NCBI GenBank assembly: GCA_003427395.1
Contig: BFEA01000067.1
Coordinates: 81,281 to 107,252, forward strand
DNA from: Chara braunii
Lineage: Eukaryota; Streptophyta; Charophyceae; Charales; Characeae
DNA: 25,972 nucleotides
Direction of reading: 5' to 3'
Positions 16,757 through 25,972 of the stretch are shown in pieces. The translations under genes and the position numbers were made by a program. Within the stretch, counting starts at the first letter, position 1. Every line of letters begins with the position of its first letter. Under the pieces are notes generated by a model. That model was not told where the DNA came from and ran no database searches. It was given only the letters and a program-made list of their open reading frames with translations.

Positions 16757-18568
16757 GTACCCCTAGCAACTCGGTCCCTCCACACCTCGTAATCTAAACC
16801 AAGCTTTACCCATGCGGGCGTTCCTTTCTCGCCCTGACCCTTGGACCGGCCTACCTTCTGCTTCCCGGTCCCCTTTGTCTTTTCTTTTATAGATGCCTCG
16901 ACTCCCCCGTTCGAAGTCTCGCTAACCCCATCTTGCTCCGTGTCTTCCCCATAGTCTGGGAAGTCGTCAATCTCAGTCGCCTGACCATCATGGTCGACGA
17001 ACATGAGTTGGCCCTTAATCTCAGTCGCCTGACCATCATGGTCGACGAACATGAGTTGGCCTTTCTTCTTCCAATCCTGGGGAAGTCTCTTCTTCCTACC
17101 ATCTAACTGACCCTAATAAGCGGACCCAAGCTTAGCCTCAATGTCTAAGGCTTTCTTTTTGAACGTAGCGAAGCTATGGACATCTGTGTTGGCCTCGTCC
17201 ACCAGTTTATTTTTGACATCTCTGGGCAGGCATCTCAAATAATATGTGAGGAGCACTTGCGGGTTGTAGCGCACACCAGGTACTACGATCAGACGTTCTA
17301 CAACGTTTGTGACCTCGCGTACAGTCTGGTACCTTTTGGAACAAAGACTTTTGATCATGTCAGTGGCCTTCTGAGCCCTTTGAGGGTCATGCCACCTATT
17401 GTACACAATCCGTACTACGTCTTCCAATCTCTGGGCCTGGGCCCAGGCGTCAAAGTTCTGACCATAACCCTATTGCTGCACTAACCCGTTTAACCATCAT
17501 GTTGCCGATCCCTCTAAAAAGGAGGCAGCGACTATAACTTACTGCTCCGGTCGTGTGAGCTTGTGCCTCACATAAGTGGGCACAGTCCTCACCTAGGTAT
17601 CCAGGTCCTCTTCCTTCTTCTTGTCGCCAGAGAAGGGCTTAGGACTCAGCAAGGGAATCTTAGGCATCCACTGCATGGGTTGGATTTGCCCAGATGATTG
17701 CTGCAATGGTTGCATAGCCACTGAGACAGGTTGCTGCTTGCTAACCTGAGCCTGTTGTGACGATGGGACTGTAGCTGCCACCGTCGTGAACGGTACAGAA
17801 GAAGTAATAAGGACCGGACCACTAGCTGCTACTAAACCACCTAGAGGGGGCATGCCAAACATAGGAGAAAAAGAGGGCCCTATCGGCGACGGCGTCACCG
17901 GGGGACCTGCAACCGAAGGGGGAGCTACAGCGTACTAAGGCTGCCTCATCATCGGACGAGAAGCCTGCAATGCAGCCAGAATTCGCTTTTGGTCTGCCAC
18001 TAGTTCGGCCAACACTTCCTGCTGTACAACCTGCGTTTCTACCACGTAGAGGAGCGAGCTACGCAGTGCTTGCAGGATCAAGTGTCGACTCGTCTAGTGC
18101 TTCTAGTTTACCTAGCTCTTGCCTCCTGGCTCCTAATCTAGCTTTCTGCGTTAACGTTCTCTGTCTTCTCTCTGCTGCCTCTCTCAACTGCTGTTGTAGC
18201 TGATCGTAAAGAGCTTCTGCTTGGAGGATCTCCTAATCCTCCGGTGTGAGTTGAGTCTGTTGACTGACTTGCAAGCCAACACTCTGACTAACGGAAACCC
18301 GAGAAACATTTTGATTGACCCCTGACGAAGTGGCCTAGGACAAGGCCTGTGACATGCTGGAGGCGGTAGCCATCGCGGCCTCTAAGCTGGCTGCTGCTGA
18401 CCTAACCCTCCTTAATGTCGCCCTCTCCCTAGCTTCCCTCTGCAGCCTCCTTTCCTCTCCTGGAGCTAACTCTTGGAAAGTGATCGGACGACTGAGAGCA
18501 GCTCTACGTGTAACTCTAAGTGGTTCCACTAATCGTTCCTCCTCCTCATTACTGCTTGCATCACTCAT
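16711..18568 (-). pseudogene. gag: Gag of the gypsy element
   Basis: Starts at ATG 18568-18566 (MSDASSNEEEERL). An Ala/Arg/Glu-rich coiled-coil-like part (EALYDQLQQQLREAAERR) and a Pro/Gln/Val-rich linker follow, then the capsid-like core: IPLLSPKPFSGDKKKE, ASFLEGSA, WLNGLVQQ, EDVVRIVYNRWHDPQ, YYLRCLPRDVKNKLV. A basic Lys/Gly-rich segment leads to one CCHC zinc knuckle, [14 protein letters not shown], ending at 16714. The knuckle binds element RNA. Stops at about 18335, 18232, 17595, 17541, 17500, 17479 and 17113 break the frame; several look like CAG to TAG or TGG to TGA changes. A 48-bp in-frame duplication lies just before the basic segment. Confidence 0.8.
16972..17067 (-). repeat. 48-bp in-frame tandem duplication in gag
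   Basis: Two copies exactly 48 bp apart (16972 and 17020), nearly identical. They encode the 16-residue unit containing GQLMFVDHDGQATEI twice. Confidence 0.92.
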
Positions 18569-19709
18569 GAGTTGTAGTGTGTTTGATCTAAACTAGAATC
18601 CACATTGAATCCTACCTTAGCATGACACCCAACCAAGTATGATATACAACTACTTTCAGTCAGCCTGGAGAGAAGTAGTCAAGTGGTCAATAGTAACTAA
18701 TGTCAGATCCTACAGGTAACACTAGTTCTATTTTTAGATTACTCTAATACAAAAAGCAATGCAGCAAGGAAGATACTATCCTATCTGCAGTTGTCTGTTA
18801 GTTGTCAAAAGTAATCAAAAGTCCGTACAACTAAGTAATCAAAAGTAAAACTGTTTACGTGTGGAGATGTATGCTGGATGGCAGTTTATCTAATTAGTAC
18901 AACAGCGAACAGTTACCGGAATCCCCCCTCTCCCTGTATCCTTCTTGAGTGGTCACTTTATGTCAACGCCCTGAGCATCTGGTTGAGCGGCGTGTCTGAA
19001 GGTGTGCAATCCGGCCCACCCCTGTGCCCCAAGTCTATGCCGAACCGGCCAGCCCCTGCACGTTGTTTACCCTCGCATGCAACAAACCTTACTTCCGGTT
19101 TGATCTGGTATTGATAGACGGTCTGGTGAGCGTCTCTCAAAGGTCTGGCATGCCCTGCATGACCTCTATTGCGCAGCAGCAGAACCAAGGACTTGATGCA
19201 AAGCATGCATGTACTAGTCCCAGCAGGTTGGCATGGTGACCATGACCCGAGTGCTTCGTCCAGGGCCCTTTAGAGGCTTCGCCCGTCTCCCACCAGCTTG
19301 CTGCCCAGGAAGAATGTCGACTCTCAAGGTTGAGCGCTGGCGACACCTCACTTTGAGAGGGCTCTCGAGACAAAACTCACTTCCTCACGGTAAGAAGTAA
19401 TGAAGAGGGTAGATAAGGAAGAGAGCAACGTACCTCATAATGCTGCCCCCAACCACAGATTTCTCACCGGCAACCTGATGTGCGTTTATGATGACCGGTC
19501 TTTGCTTCGGCACAACCTCGGCTTAAATGCCACATCAGTGAGCTCTCATCAACCAGCATACACCCCCTATGTCACCACGTAGCTTCCTGGCGCGCCCACA
19601 CGACCCTGGGCCGCCAGTCGTTCCACGCCCAAGCCTTATCACTGCCTCACACCTCATGCGAAGCACCGAACAGCTATTGCGAAGAACCAATGAAGCGCAG
19701 CTCAAACCA
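18569..19709 (-). other. Leader of the gypsy element, about 1.1 kb, no gene
   Basis: Lies between primer binding site and gag ATG on the minus strand. Short frames in it have no recognisable motif. Leaders in such elements carry the packaging signal, but I cannot point to one. Confidence 0.6.
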
Positions 19710-19721
19710 GCTCAGATACCA
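19710..19721 (-). promoter_or_regulatory. Primer binding site, tRNA-iMet type
   Basis: The minus strand reads TGGTATCTGAGC three bases inside the 5' LTR end. It differs at one base from the common plant tRNA-iMet site TGGTATCAGAGC. Confidence 0.85.
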
Positions 19722-19724
19722 AAT

Positions 19725-20713
19725 TGCAAGGAAAATGAGCAATATCGAGATGACAATATCCAGAATGCACAATCACATTGAAAGCCAGAAAGTATCAGTG
19801 TCCAGAAAGCAGCATTGCACCAATACGACACCAATGGAGAATCGTAACACTGAAAACCAATGTCAATGAGAGCTTGCTCTCGCCACCACCAACACAAGAG
19901 TCCAGGACCTTCTCACTACTTGGCGCTCAGTGCCCATCCTACTTCCTACACAGCTACTATCTGTCTACTAATTGACAATGCAACTGTTGACGTCAGCAGC
20001 CCACGAAGTACTTGAAGATGTTGCCCAATGCAGACCATCACCAATACCAGGTATGTGCCCTCACATCATCATCGTCATCATCCGTCTCTCTCTCCCTCGA
20101 CTTACACCCACGTCTTCCCTCTGTACACCCGAAGACCACCTCTGCGCCTCACTGTATGTCCAAGCCCTAAGCCAGCTATGGAGGCTGGGATATGGCGCTG
20201 CCCTCAGCAGCGCCCTACTTCACCACACGACCGCCGCACCTTGCTCCAGCGCTAGCAGCCAGCACGCGAGCAATTGCTCCAGCAGCGCTGCCGCCAGCCA
20301 GCAAGTGCCTGAATGAGCCTCCAGGCAGCTAGCTCTTTCCTATGGAAAGAGTCTGCCTGACCCGGCGGCCTGGCTGGTCTGGGCCTCTGCCCAGAAGCTT
20401 CCGGTAGGCCCCAGGAGGCTGTGCGTCTGTTGCAGCGGCTGGGCCTCGTTCGGTTGGGCCTCCCAACTGTCTGTATATGAAGCTGCAATTCTGGCCCAGG
20501 GCCTGCATTTCAGGAAAGGCCTGGAAGGCCGTGGAATAGCTTTGCTGCTCGGCCTGTGTTTCCCTCAACCAACTGGCTCGTCACAACTGCCTGGATGTCA
20601 AATACGAAATTGACAGCAATGGGCTCCTGAGATTTGTTAGGCCCGCCTTCACTTAGGGCGGGCACATCTGTAACAAGGGCCCCTTAGGCCTGCTGAGGAC
20701 CCAGATTCTCACA
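19725..20713 (-). mobile_element. 5' LTR of the gypsy element, 989 bp
   Basis: Partner of 11911-12929. On the plus strand it begins TGCAAGGAAAATGAGCAATA and ends CAGATTCTCACA, followed by AATG. It holds the promoter for the minus-strand element, though I cannot assign TATA or start site with confidence. It is about 30 bp shorter than the 3' LTR because of microsatellite and other indels. Confidence 0.93.
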
Positions 20714-21082
20714 AATGCTCTTTTTTTTTCTTTTTTTGTTTCCATGCTGGGAACCAGGCCCAGCGTTCCTTATAAGAATAAATGAGATTACAATGGGTAT
20801 TTGATGATAGTTTGGATAATACCGAAGCCATTACCCAGCCTCGGTCGAGAAGTATTTCAGAAGGTGCTATGAAAAAAGGGAAAATCCATGGACCACTCGT
20901 CACCTTTTTTTTACTTCTACCAAACCCTACATTCCAAGATATGCTATCACCCTACTGAAAACCGAAGGAAGCTGTCCTGTTTACACTACCCGGTCTAATC
21001 TCGGTCTCATTTCCCCCGCATGTTAGGCTACAGGGCAGCGCGACCCACCCCAGCTTCAACCATCGTAGACCTAGCAGCAGCC
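20714..21082. other. Flank of the gypsy element, no gene
   Basis: Begins with the target duplication AATG (20714-20717) and a T-rich tract (20719-20740). The remainder has no recognisable frame or repeat. Confidence 0.4.
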
Positions 21083-21631
21083 CCCAGTTGGCCACATGAT
21101 TGCCTTCCACCCTCTACAGATCCCCAGATCTCTCTACCATGTCTCAAGCTCCTGTGTTGACAGGTTACAGGGCAGATGCCTCAGCACCGACATCGGCTAA
21201 CCGAGACCACTAAACATCACAGCTTTGTCTGGCATCAGTGGAGCTTCTACCACTCCTGGAATCCTGGGTCAATTGTCTGTAACAATTTGAAATAATTCAT
21301 CAATACAGACGACTACTTACAATTAGTGACTTCTATGGAAATCCTTAACACCTTCTACCCCCTCGTCAACCAAGCACCCTCGTTCCACATGGCACTACTA
21401 ATCTAACCCAGCCTTTCATCTACCAAATCATTCATCCAAAAGGCAATATCAGCCTAACCAATACCTTCCGTATCCGTCCTGACTCCTGTTCTTACCACCA
21501 AGACTACATCCTGCCCCATAGGTTGTCTTGGTAACCACCCGCAGTTAGCCACTGGATTGCTTTCCGCCCTCGAGGAATCCCCAGATCTGTCTACCAGGCC
21601 TCACATTCCTGCTATAAACAGGTTACAGGGC
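21083..21631. repeat. Pair of about 90-bp direct repeats
   Basis: Copy one (21083-21173) and copy two (21540-21631) share GCCAC, GATTGC, TTCC, TCCCCAGATCT and CAGGTTACAGGGC in the same order. The 366 bp between them holds nothing I recognise. The arrangement resembles a small duplicated unit or the ends of an unclassified element. Confidence 0.7.
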
Positions 21632-21639
21632 TACAACAC

Positions 21640-21850
21640 CAGCACCAGAGCCTTCTGGAATGCTTTTGAGTATAATATGGAAGTTCTCATCTTGGCGGTG
21701 GCATCCCTTGAGGCGGGTACCAAGCTCCTGTTCGGTCAGACAGTCCTCCTTTTTATCATCCCAGGGATGGCTCAATTTCCGAACTCCGTGATTAATCCAT
21801 GATATCCATCTCCTTCCCCGTGGCTTCAGAGAGAGCGGGTGCGTGCACAA
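21640..21850 (-). pseudogene. LINE C-terminal fragment on the minus strand
   Basis: The minus frame reads WISWINHGVRKLSHPWDD, then ELGTRLKGCHRQDENFHII and LKSIPEG. The first LINE has WGRWLEHGVWQVKHLWDE, ELRTHLKGCHRVQENLRIV and LEAIPKD in the same order. Only this block survives, so it is a scrap of a third LINE copy lying head to head with the one that starts at 21895. Confidence 0.7.
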
Positions 21851-21894
21851 AATTTCTTCCTAGAAAATCCCAAGATTGCAACACAGTAATTCCA

Positions 21895-22819
21895 GAAAAA
21901 TCATACCATCGCCACCCGTTGGTTAAAGCCTTAAAGGCCTAAGCAGCACTATCCAGGAAACCCACCTCACAAACTCTCCAAAAATGCCAGGGCACATAAC
22001 CTGGCCTAGCCTTTCCAAAAAATTGCAGCACACGCACCGAGACCGGGGTCGGCAAGAGTGGCGATTTGGATTCCCTTTGACTCTCAAGCGGAAGTCATCC
22101 ACTCCGTCGTAGATACGAGTGAGGGGAGATGGGTGGCCGCCCTCCTTATGCTGGAAATAGAAGTAGTCAGTGTGATTTGCATCTATGGCCCAAGTGACGT
22201 TGAACACCGCAAAACCTTTTTTGAATATATACGGTCCCAGCTGCCACAAGGCATACGAGCAATCATCACATGTGATTTTTATGCGGCTCCGGATCGTAGC
22301 CTTGACAGGTGGAGAGTCCCCTCCCCGTGCCCCGCTTATATAGAAGCGGATGAAGGAATCATCCGTAAGCTCTGCGAAGAGGAGCACCTCTATGATTCCT
22401 TAAGGCGACTACACCCACTAAAGAGATTGTTCACGTGCATTCGCAATAGCAATACACCCTTACAATCCAGGTTTAGAATAGACCTCATCCTCTTGGCAGA
22501 GGATCTGGACAGGGCTCTGCAAGCAGCCGCCATCTTCCCACTAAGTCCATGGTCGGGACCAGACCACAAGATGTGTGCGATATTACTCAGATTCCACAAA
22601 AAAACAGACCAGGGCCCCGACTTTTACAAACTTAACACATCTATCTTGAAGCTACATCTATTTTGGGCTTTTCTTATAGACGTATGGGAGTATTGGTGGA
22701 CCCCGTGGGACCGTCATGACTCTTATATCGCATGGTTCAATAACGGATTGGCCTTTGTGGCCAGGAAATGCAATGAGTTTTCCAAAATACGAGCCAAAGA
22801 AATATGCACAGGAAATTAG
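21895..22819 (+). pseudogene. LINE endonuclease (APE type) domain
   Basis: A short frame contains IQETHLTN, the motif with an endonuclease catalytic Glu. After a frameshift near 22050 the frame from 22058 continues through VAALLMLEIEVVSVICIYGP, the TCDFYAAPDRSLDRW block, RFRIDLILLAED and SGPDHKMCAI. The family normally has GDFN and SDH; here Asn is replaced by Tyr and Ser by Pro, while Asp and His remain. The enzyme nicks target DNA to start target-primed reverse transcription. This copy is probably inactive. The N-terminal strand of the domain appears truncated, and no ORF1 is visible upstream. Confidence 0.7.
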
Positions 22820-24200
22820 CATCCAGGAGAAAATTTGTAGCCTTGAATAGGAAAGCAATGTGTCGCTTCTCATTCATCCTCAAACTAAATCCGTTGAATT
22901 ACAACTACTAAAAAAACAACTGCTAGAGTTCGCCCAACAAAGGTGTTAGGGCTCCATCATCAAAGGCAAGTTATCCAGGCACAGCACTGAAGGACAAATG
23001 GACGCATCCTTCTTCGTGTTGGCACACACCAAGGCCAGACGATCCTCCATAGAGGGGCTTTATGACCCGATCAAAACCCACGAAGTCACCTCATAGCTTG
23101 AAAGTGGCCAGAGATTTCTATAAATAACTCTTTTCTTCCACCCTAACCAATGAGTCAGAGCAGACAAAGGAAGGAAAAGTTACAGAATTCCTACTCCCCC
23201 TCATTGCACGATTATACAATGAGCAGAGGGAGGCTCTGGACAAACCGCTACGGAAGGAGGAAATATGGAATGCCCTCCTGCAGATGGAGGAAGACAAAAC
23301 CCTAGGGGTGGACGGGCTCCCTAAAGAATTATGGGAGGAGATGTGGTCCTCTATATCAGCGGAGTTGATGGAATACTATCGCCAGGTGAAAGCCTCGGGA
23401 GATATGGGGGAACTGGTGAGTAAGGGGATCCTCACCCTTTTGTACAAAAAAGGGGACAAAACAAACATAAGGAATTACCGACCAAACACACTCCTTATGG
23501 TAGTCTATAAGTTGGTGGCCAAGGCAATGGCCAACAAGATGATTCATATCCTGGAGGAGATAATTCACCCCGCACAAACAGTATTCATGCGAAACAGGAA
23601 CATTCAAGACAATGTGTTATTGGTTGATGAACTGATTAAGCTATCAAACAGTCACGACAAAATGTAGCCATAGTTTTTATTGATTTTGAAAGCATACGAT
23701 CATGTAGACTGGAAATTCCTAGACAAATGTCTGCGAAAAATTACCTTCGGTCCAAAATTTTGTGACTAGATTATGATGCTCCGTAATAATGCGACCACAC
23801 GGGTACAGGTAAACGGCTTGCTGGCCTCAAAAATTAAATTGCAGCGCTCCGTGCGGCAGGGTGACCCGCTAGCCCCCTTCCTGTTCTTGGTAGTGATGGA
23901 AGCACTGGCAGCTAATCTGAGAACGAACAAAAAAATCTCCAGACTTCGATTGTCAGGCATCCCAGAAGATGCCATACCGATCTACTCGATGTTTGCGGAT
24001 GATCTTACAATAGTAGCCGAGGCTACCTACAGTAACATGGCCGAATTCCAAGCCCTCATGGACCGGTTCACCTCGGTATCTGACATGTCTGTCGATTGGG
24101 GGAGCACAACGCAAGGCTGGTGGATCCACTTCCATAGAGTTCGCGCACCTGAACAGCCTAAGGTTGACTGGAGACCCCTTGACGAACCAATGAGAGTCTT
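22820..24200 (+). pseudogene. LINE reverse transcriptase domain
   Basis: After a stretch with several stops (22820-23160), RT appears from about 23160: EEDKTLGVDGLPKELW, ILTLLYKKGDKTNIRNYRP, FMRNRNIQDNVLLVDELI. Near 23665-23705 a one-base gain and a one-base loss displace motif A (VFIDFE then KAYDHVDW) between frames, and TAG at 23767-23769 interrupts just before MMLRNN. The frame then runs open with RQGDPLAPFLFLVVMEAL and the catalytic YSMFADDLTIVAEA. The fingers, palm and FADD motif place it with plant-type LINEs. RT would copy element RNA at the nicked target; the stops make this copy dead. Confidence 0.85.
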
Positions 24201-25500
24201 GGGGGTGGTGCTCTCAACCCATGGACCGCCGGCAGGAAATGCCGAATGGATCACTAAGCCGGCACTAGAAATAATGCAAAATTGGGGCAACAAAAACACA
24301 TCCCTCTTTGGAAGGGCTCTAATCATAAACAACGTGGTGCTTGCATCCATCTGGTACAAATTGACCCTCTGGCAACTGGGAAAGGATACCACCAGGGACT
24401 TCAAAAAGCACCTGGTTGCCTTTCTCTGGCGGGGGAATCATGAGCAACAAAACGTAATCAACAGGGTGGCCTGGGACAAGTTAATCCAACCCAAAACCAG
24501 GGGAGGACTAGGCTTATTTGACCCCGCTCTACAAGCTACTGCACTATCAATCCAATGGATCAAAAGATTGATAGTTGGAATAAATCTTCCGTGGCGGGAG
24601 CTGGCTTTGGAACAAATCTGCAGACTCGCACCGAGAACCGCCAACACAGTAAACCCCCTCACATGGATTGAGGCCCGGTATTGGTCTATACCCCGCCCTC
24701 GCTTGAACTCTCAAGAGGAAGGGGACGAAGGAGCGGTTAGGCAAAATTTGGTGAAAGATAACTTCTGGATCGACCTTATTAAAAATTGGAGGAGGCTGCC
24801 AATCCCTGATAGGCCGGCCTCGAAGCGAGCGGAGGAGATCCTACGTCAACCCCTGTTTGGGAACAGGGCAATCACAGACAGGCAAGGAAGAGTCTTCGCC
24901 AGCTCGGACCCCCGCTGGCCCTCATGGGTTAGGCAAGGAATTCTTAGAGTAGGGGATATATGGGATGAGGCAACCAAAGATTGGAAAACAACCCAACAAT
25001 TACGTCCTTGCCTACGCCACACTCGCAAGCTGGCAGATACCCTGGAACAGTTGACATTTTCGATGCCCCTTGCTTGGGTGGTGGCCCTAGGAAAGGGCCC
25101 GATACTACAAGAGCAGGACTGGGTAGCAGTAAGGGTAGTCGACTTCCCCCTGCAAATTGGCACGGTAGTTAAGGCGAGACCGGAAGGGGCCATGGTCAAC
25201 CTTTTCAAAAGAAGAGGGGACGATAACCTGGTAAGCTACCATCCAGACTCGGTCCAATGGCATGAGAGGACCAACCTCTACCGGATCCGGGTCCTGCAGA
25301 GCCATAAAGAAGGGAGGACTCAATTGCGGGTTTTTCTACCAGAAGTCCCCCTGTCCGCTTTACCCCTGGACCCTCTAGAATGGCAATGGGTTAGGGGACG
25401 GAATGGACAAGCAGTGCACCTCTCTGAGCTGATCGTTAAACCACCAGTACCTTCTCCAGTGTTGGGAAAATACGAGATGCTGGCCAGTACCCGAAGTTTT
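24201..25500 (+). pseudogene. LINE ORF2 C-terminal region after RT
   Basis: Continuous with the open frame that starts at 23773 and ends at 25602. It contains GRALIINNVVLASIWYKL, FLWRGNHEQQNVINRVAW, GGLGLFDPALQATAL, EILRQPLFGNRAI and LDPLEWQWVRGRNGQ. The same blocks occur in the first LINE. The zf-RVT knuckle seen in the first LINE is missing: similarity ends at about 25490, and the last 35 codons are unrelated Ser/Lys-rich sequence ending in an A-run (25573-25583). The element is therefore truncated or interrupted at its 3' side. Confidence 0.75.
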
Positions 25501-25747
25501 CGGGGTTCGGACACAGGGTCGGCGATGTCCCAAAAATCGTATTTTGCTTTTGCCCGTGCACGAAAGAAAATTGAAAAAAAAAAGGTCTTTGTACTGCAAT
25601 GATGTCGGGCAGGGCAGTCCAGGAGGCCGTGCTCATAGTGTTGAATGCATCTTACAACAAAGACGGTCACATTCTGAACTTGTTGTTTTCTTTTTTTATT
25701 TCTCTTTTGTTTGTTATGTGCCCCCTGCCAACGAGGCAGGGCGGAAT
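25501..25747. other. Unassigned sequence after the LINE
   Basis: Contains an A-run (25573-25583) and a T-rich tract (25682-25712). No gene or repeat is recognised before the repeat that starts at 25748. Confidence 0.4.
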
Positions 25748-25972
25748 CCGTGATCTGCTGTAGCTGTGTTTCCTCAGATGATTGTCAGGGTCATGTATCG
25801 AGCCGTTTTCAAGGCCGAATCCGTGTTTCCGTTTTTTTTTTTCTTGTTTTCTTTTTCTAGAATCTGACAATCTGACTCCGTGATCTGCTCGAGCTGTGTT
25901 CCCTCAGAGGATTGTAACCCTGATCACACTGGCACTTACGGGAATGTATCTTGCCATTTTCACGGCCAAATC
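25748..25972. repeat. 130-bp-period direct repeat, runs off the window
   Basis: CCGTGATCTGCT, AGCTGTGTT, CCTCAGA and GATTGT occur in order from 25748 and again from 25878, exactly 130 bp apart. Both copies end in TTTTCA, a variable base, GGCC and AATC. The second copy reaches the window end, so the array may continue. Confidence 0.75.

Larger units (their letters stand above)
11911..20713 (-). mobile_element. Complete-length but inactive Ty3/gypsy retrotransposon, chromovirus-like
   Basis: An 8.8-kb element read on the minus strand: 5' LTR 19725-20713, primer binding site 19710-19721, leader, gag (18568 to about 16711), pol in the order protease, RT, RNase H, integrase with a chromodomain-like tail (to 12968), polypurine tract 12930-12943, 3' LTR 11911-12929. 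The order RT, RNase H, integrase defines Ty3/gypsy. LTRs start TG and end CA and are flanked by AATG. At least ten stops and frameshifts interrupt gag and pol, and the LTRs differ by many substitutions and indels, so the insertion is old and non-autonomous. Confidence 0.93.

Noticed and set aside
18878-19781. Small frames in the gypsy leader
   Set aside because: Short, overlapping on both strands, without motifs.

Overview
The window is eukaryotic nuclear DNA from a large, repeat-rich genome, most likely of the green-plant (streptophyte) lineage. Evidence for this is the tRNA-iMet-type primer binding sites of two Ty3/gypsy elements, plant-like LINEs with a zf-RVT zinc knuckle, TTTAGGG-like telomeric motifs, and canonical GT-AG splice sites. 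A charophyte such as Chara is my guess from the general look of the retroelements; the sequence alone does not prove it. There are no bacterial operons, rRNA, tRNA or CRISPR arrays. Three runs of N (3001, 8891, 10076-10485) mark unresolved bases, two of them in or next to CT/GA microsatellites.

The only host gene I can support is a piece of a FANCD2-like gene on the + strand. Two short exons (9587-9643 and 11134-11254) with good splice sites join in phase 0. Together they encode a segment resembling the C-terminal region of the Fanconi anaemia D2 protein. The intron between them holds a (CT)n / 410-N gap / (GA)n block. Everything after 11254 may lie in a large downstream intron of this gene, because I see no further exon.

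The rest is transposable-element debris, left to right. 1-1050: simple repeats, a TCCGGA-rich repeat and a GC-rich block. 1050 to about 2660: the 5' part (LTR piece, primer binding site, leader, gag start) of a broken minus-strand Ty3/gypsy element, with a 13-bp tandem array. 2945-3672: a long (CT)n tract and a 46-bp tandem repeat. 3805-5547: a 5'-truncated LINE (C-terminal part with zf-RVT knuckle), followed by a duplicated 181-bp unit with telomere-like motifs. 6226-9181: a cluster of small repeats. These are a hairpin/T-tract family, an inverted-repeat MITE family in three copies, and a hAT-like element nested in one of the MITEs. 11329-11660: more copies of the hairpin family. 11911-20713: a structurally complete but mutationally dead minus-strand Ty3/gypsy element with about 1-kb LTRs, primer binding site, polypurine tract, target duplication, gag, protease, RT, RNase H, integrase and a chromodomain-like tail. 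21083-21850: a direct repeat and a minus-strand LINE scrap. 21895 to about 25500: a second, longer LINE with endonuclease and RT, broken by stops and frameshifts. 25748-25972: a 130-bp-period repeat running off the window.

I found no convincing new multi-gene system. The most interesting items are the FANCD2-like exons, a small dispersed repeat with a compensated hairpin followed by T-tracts, the nested MITE insertion, and an array of bZIP-like TGACGTGG boxes in the leader of the first gypsy element.
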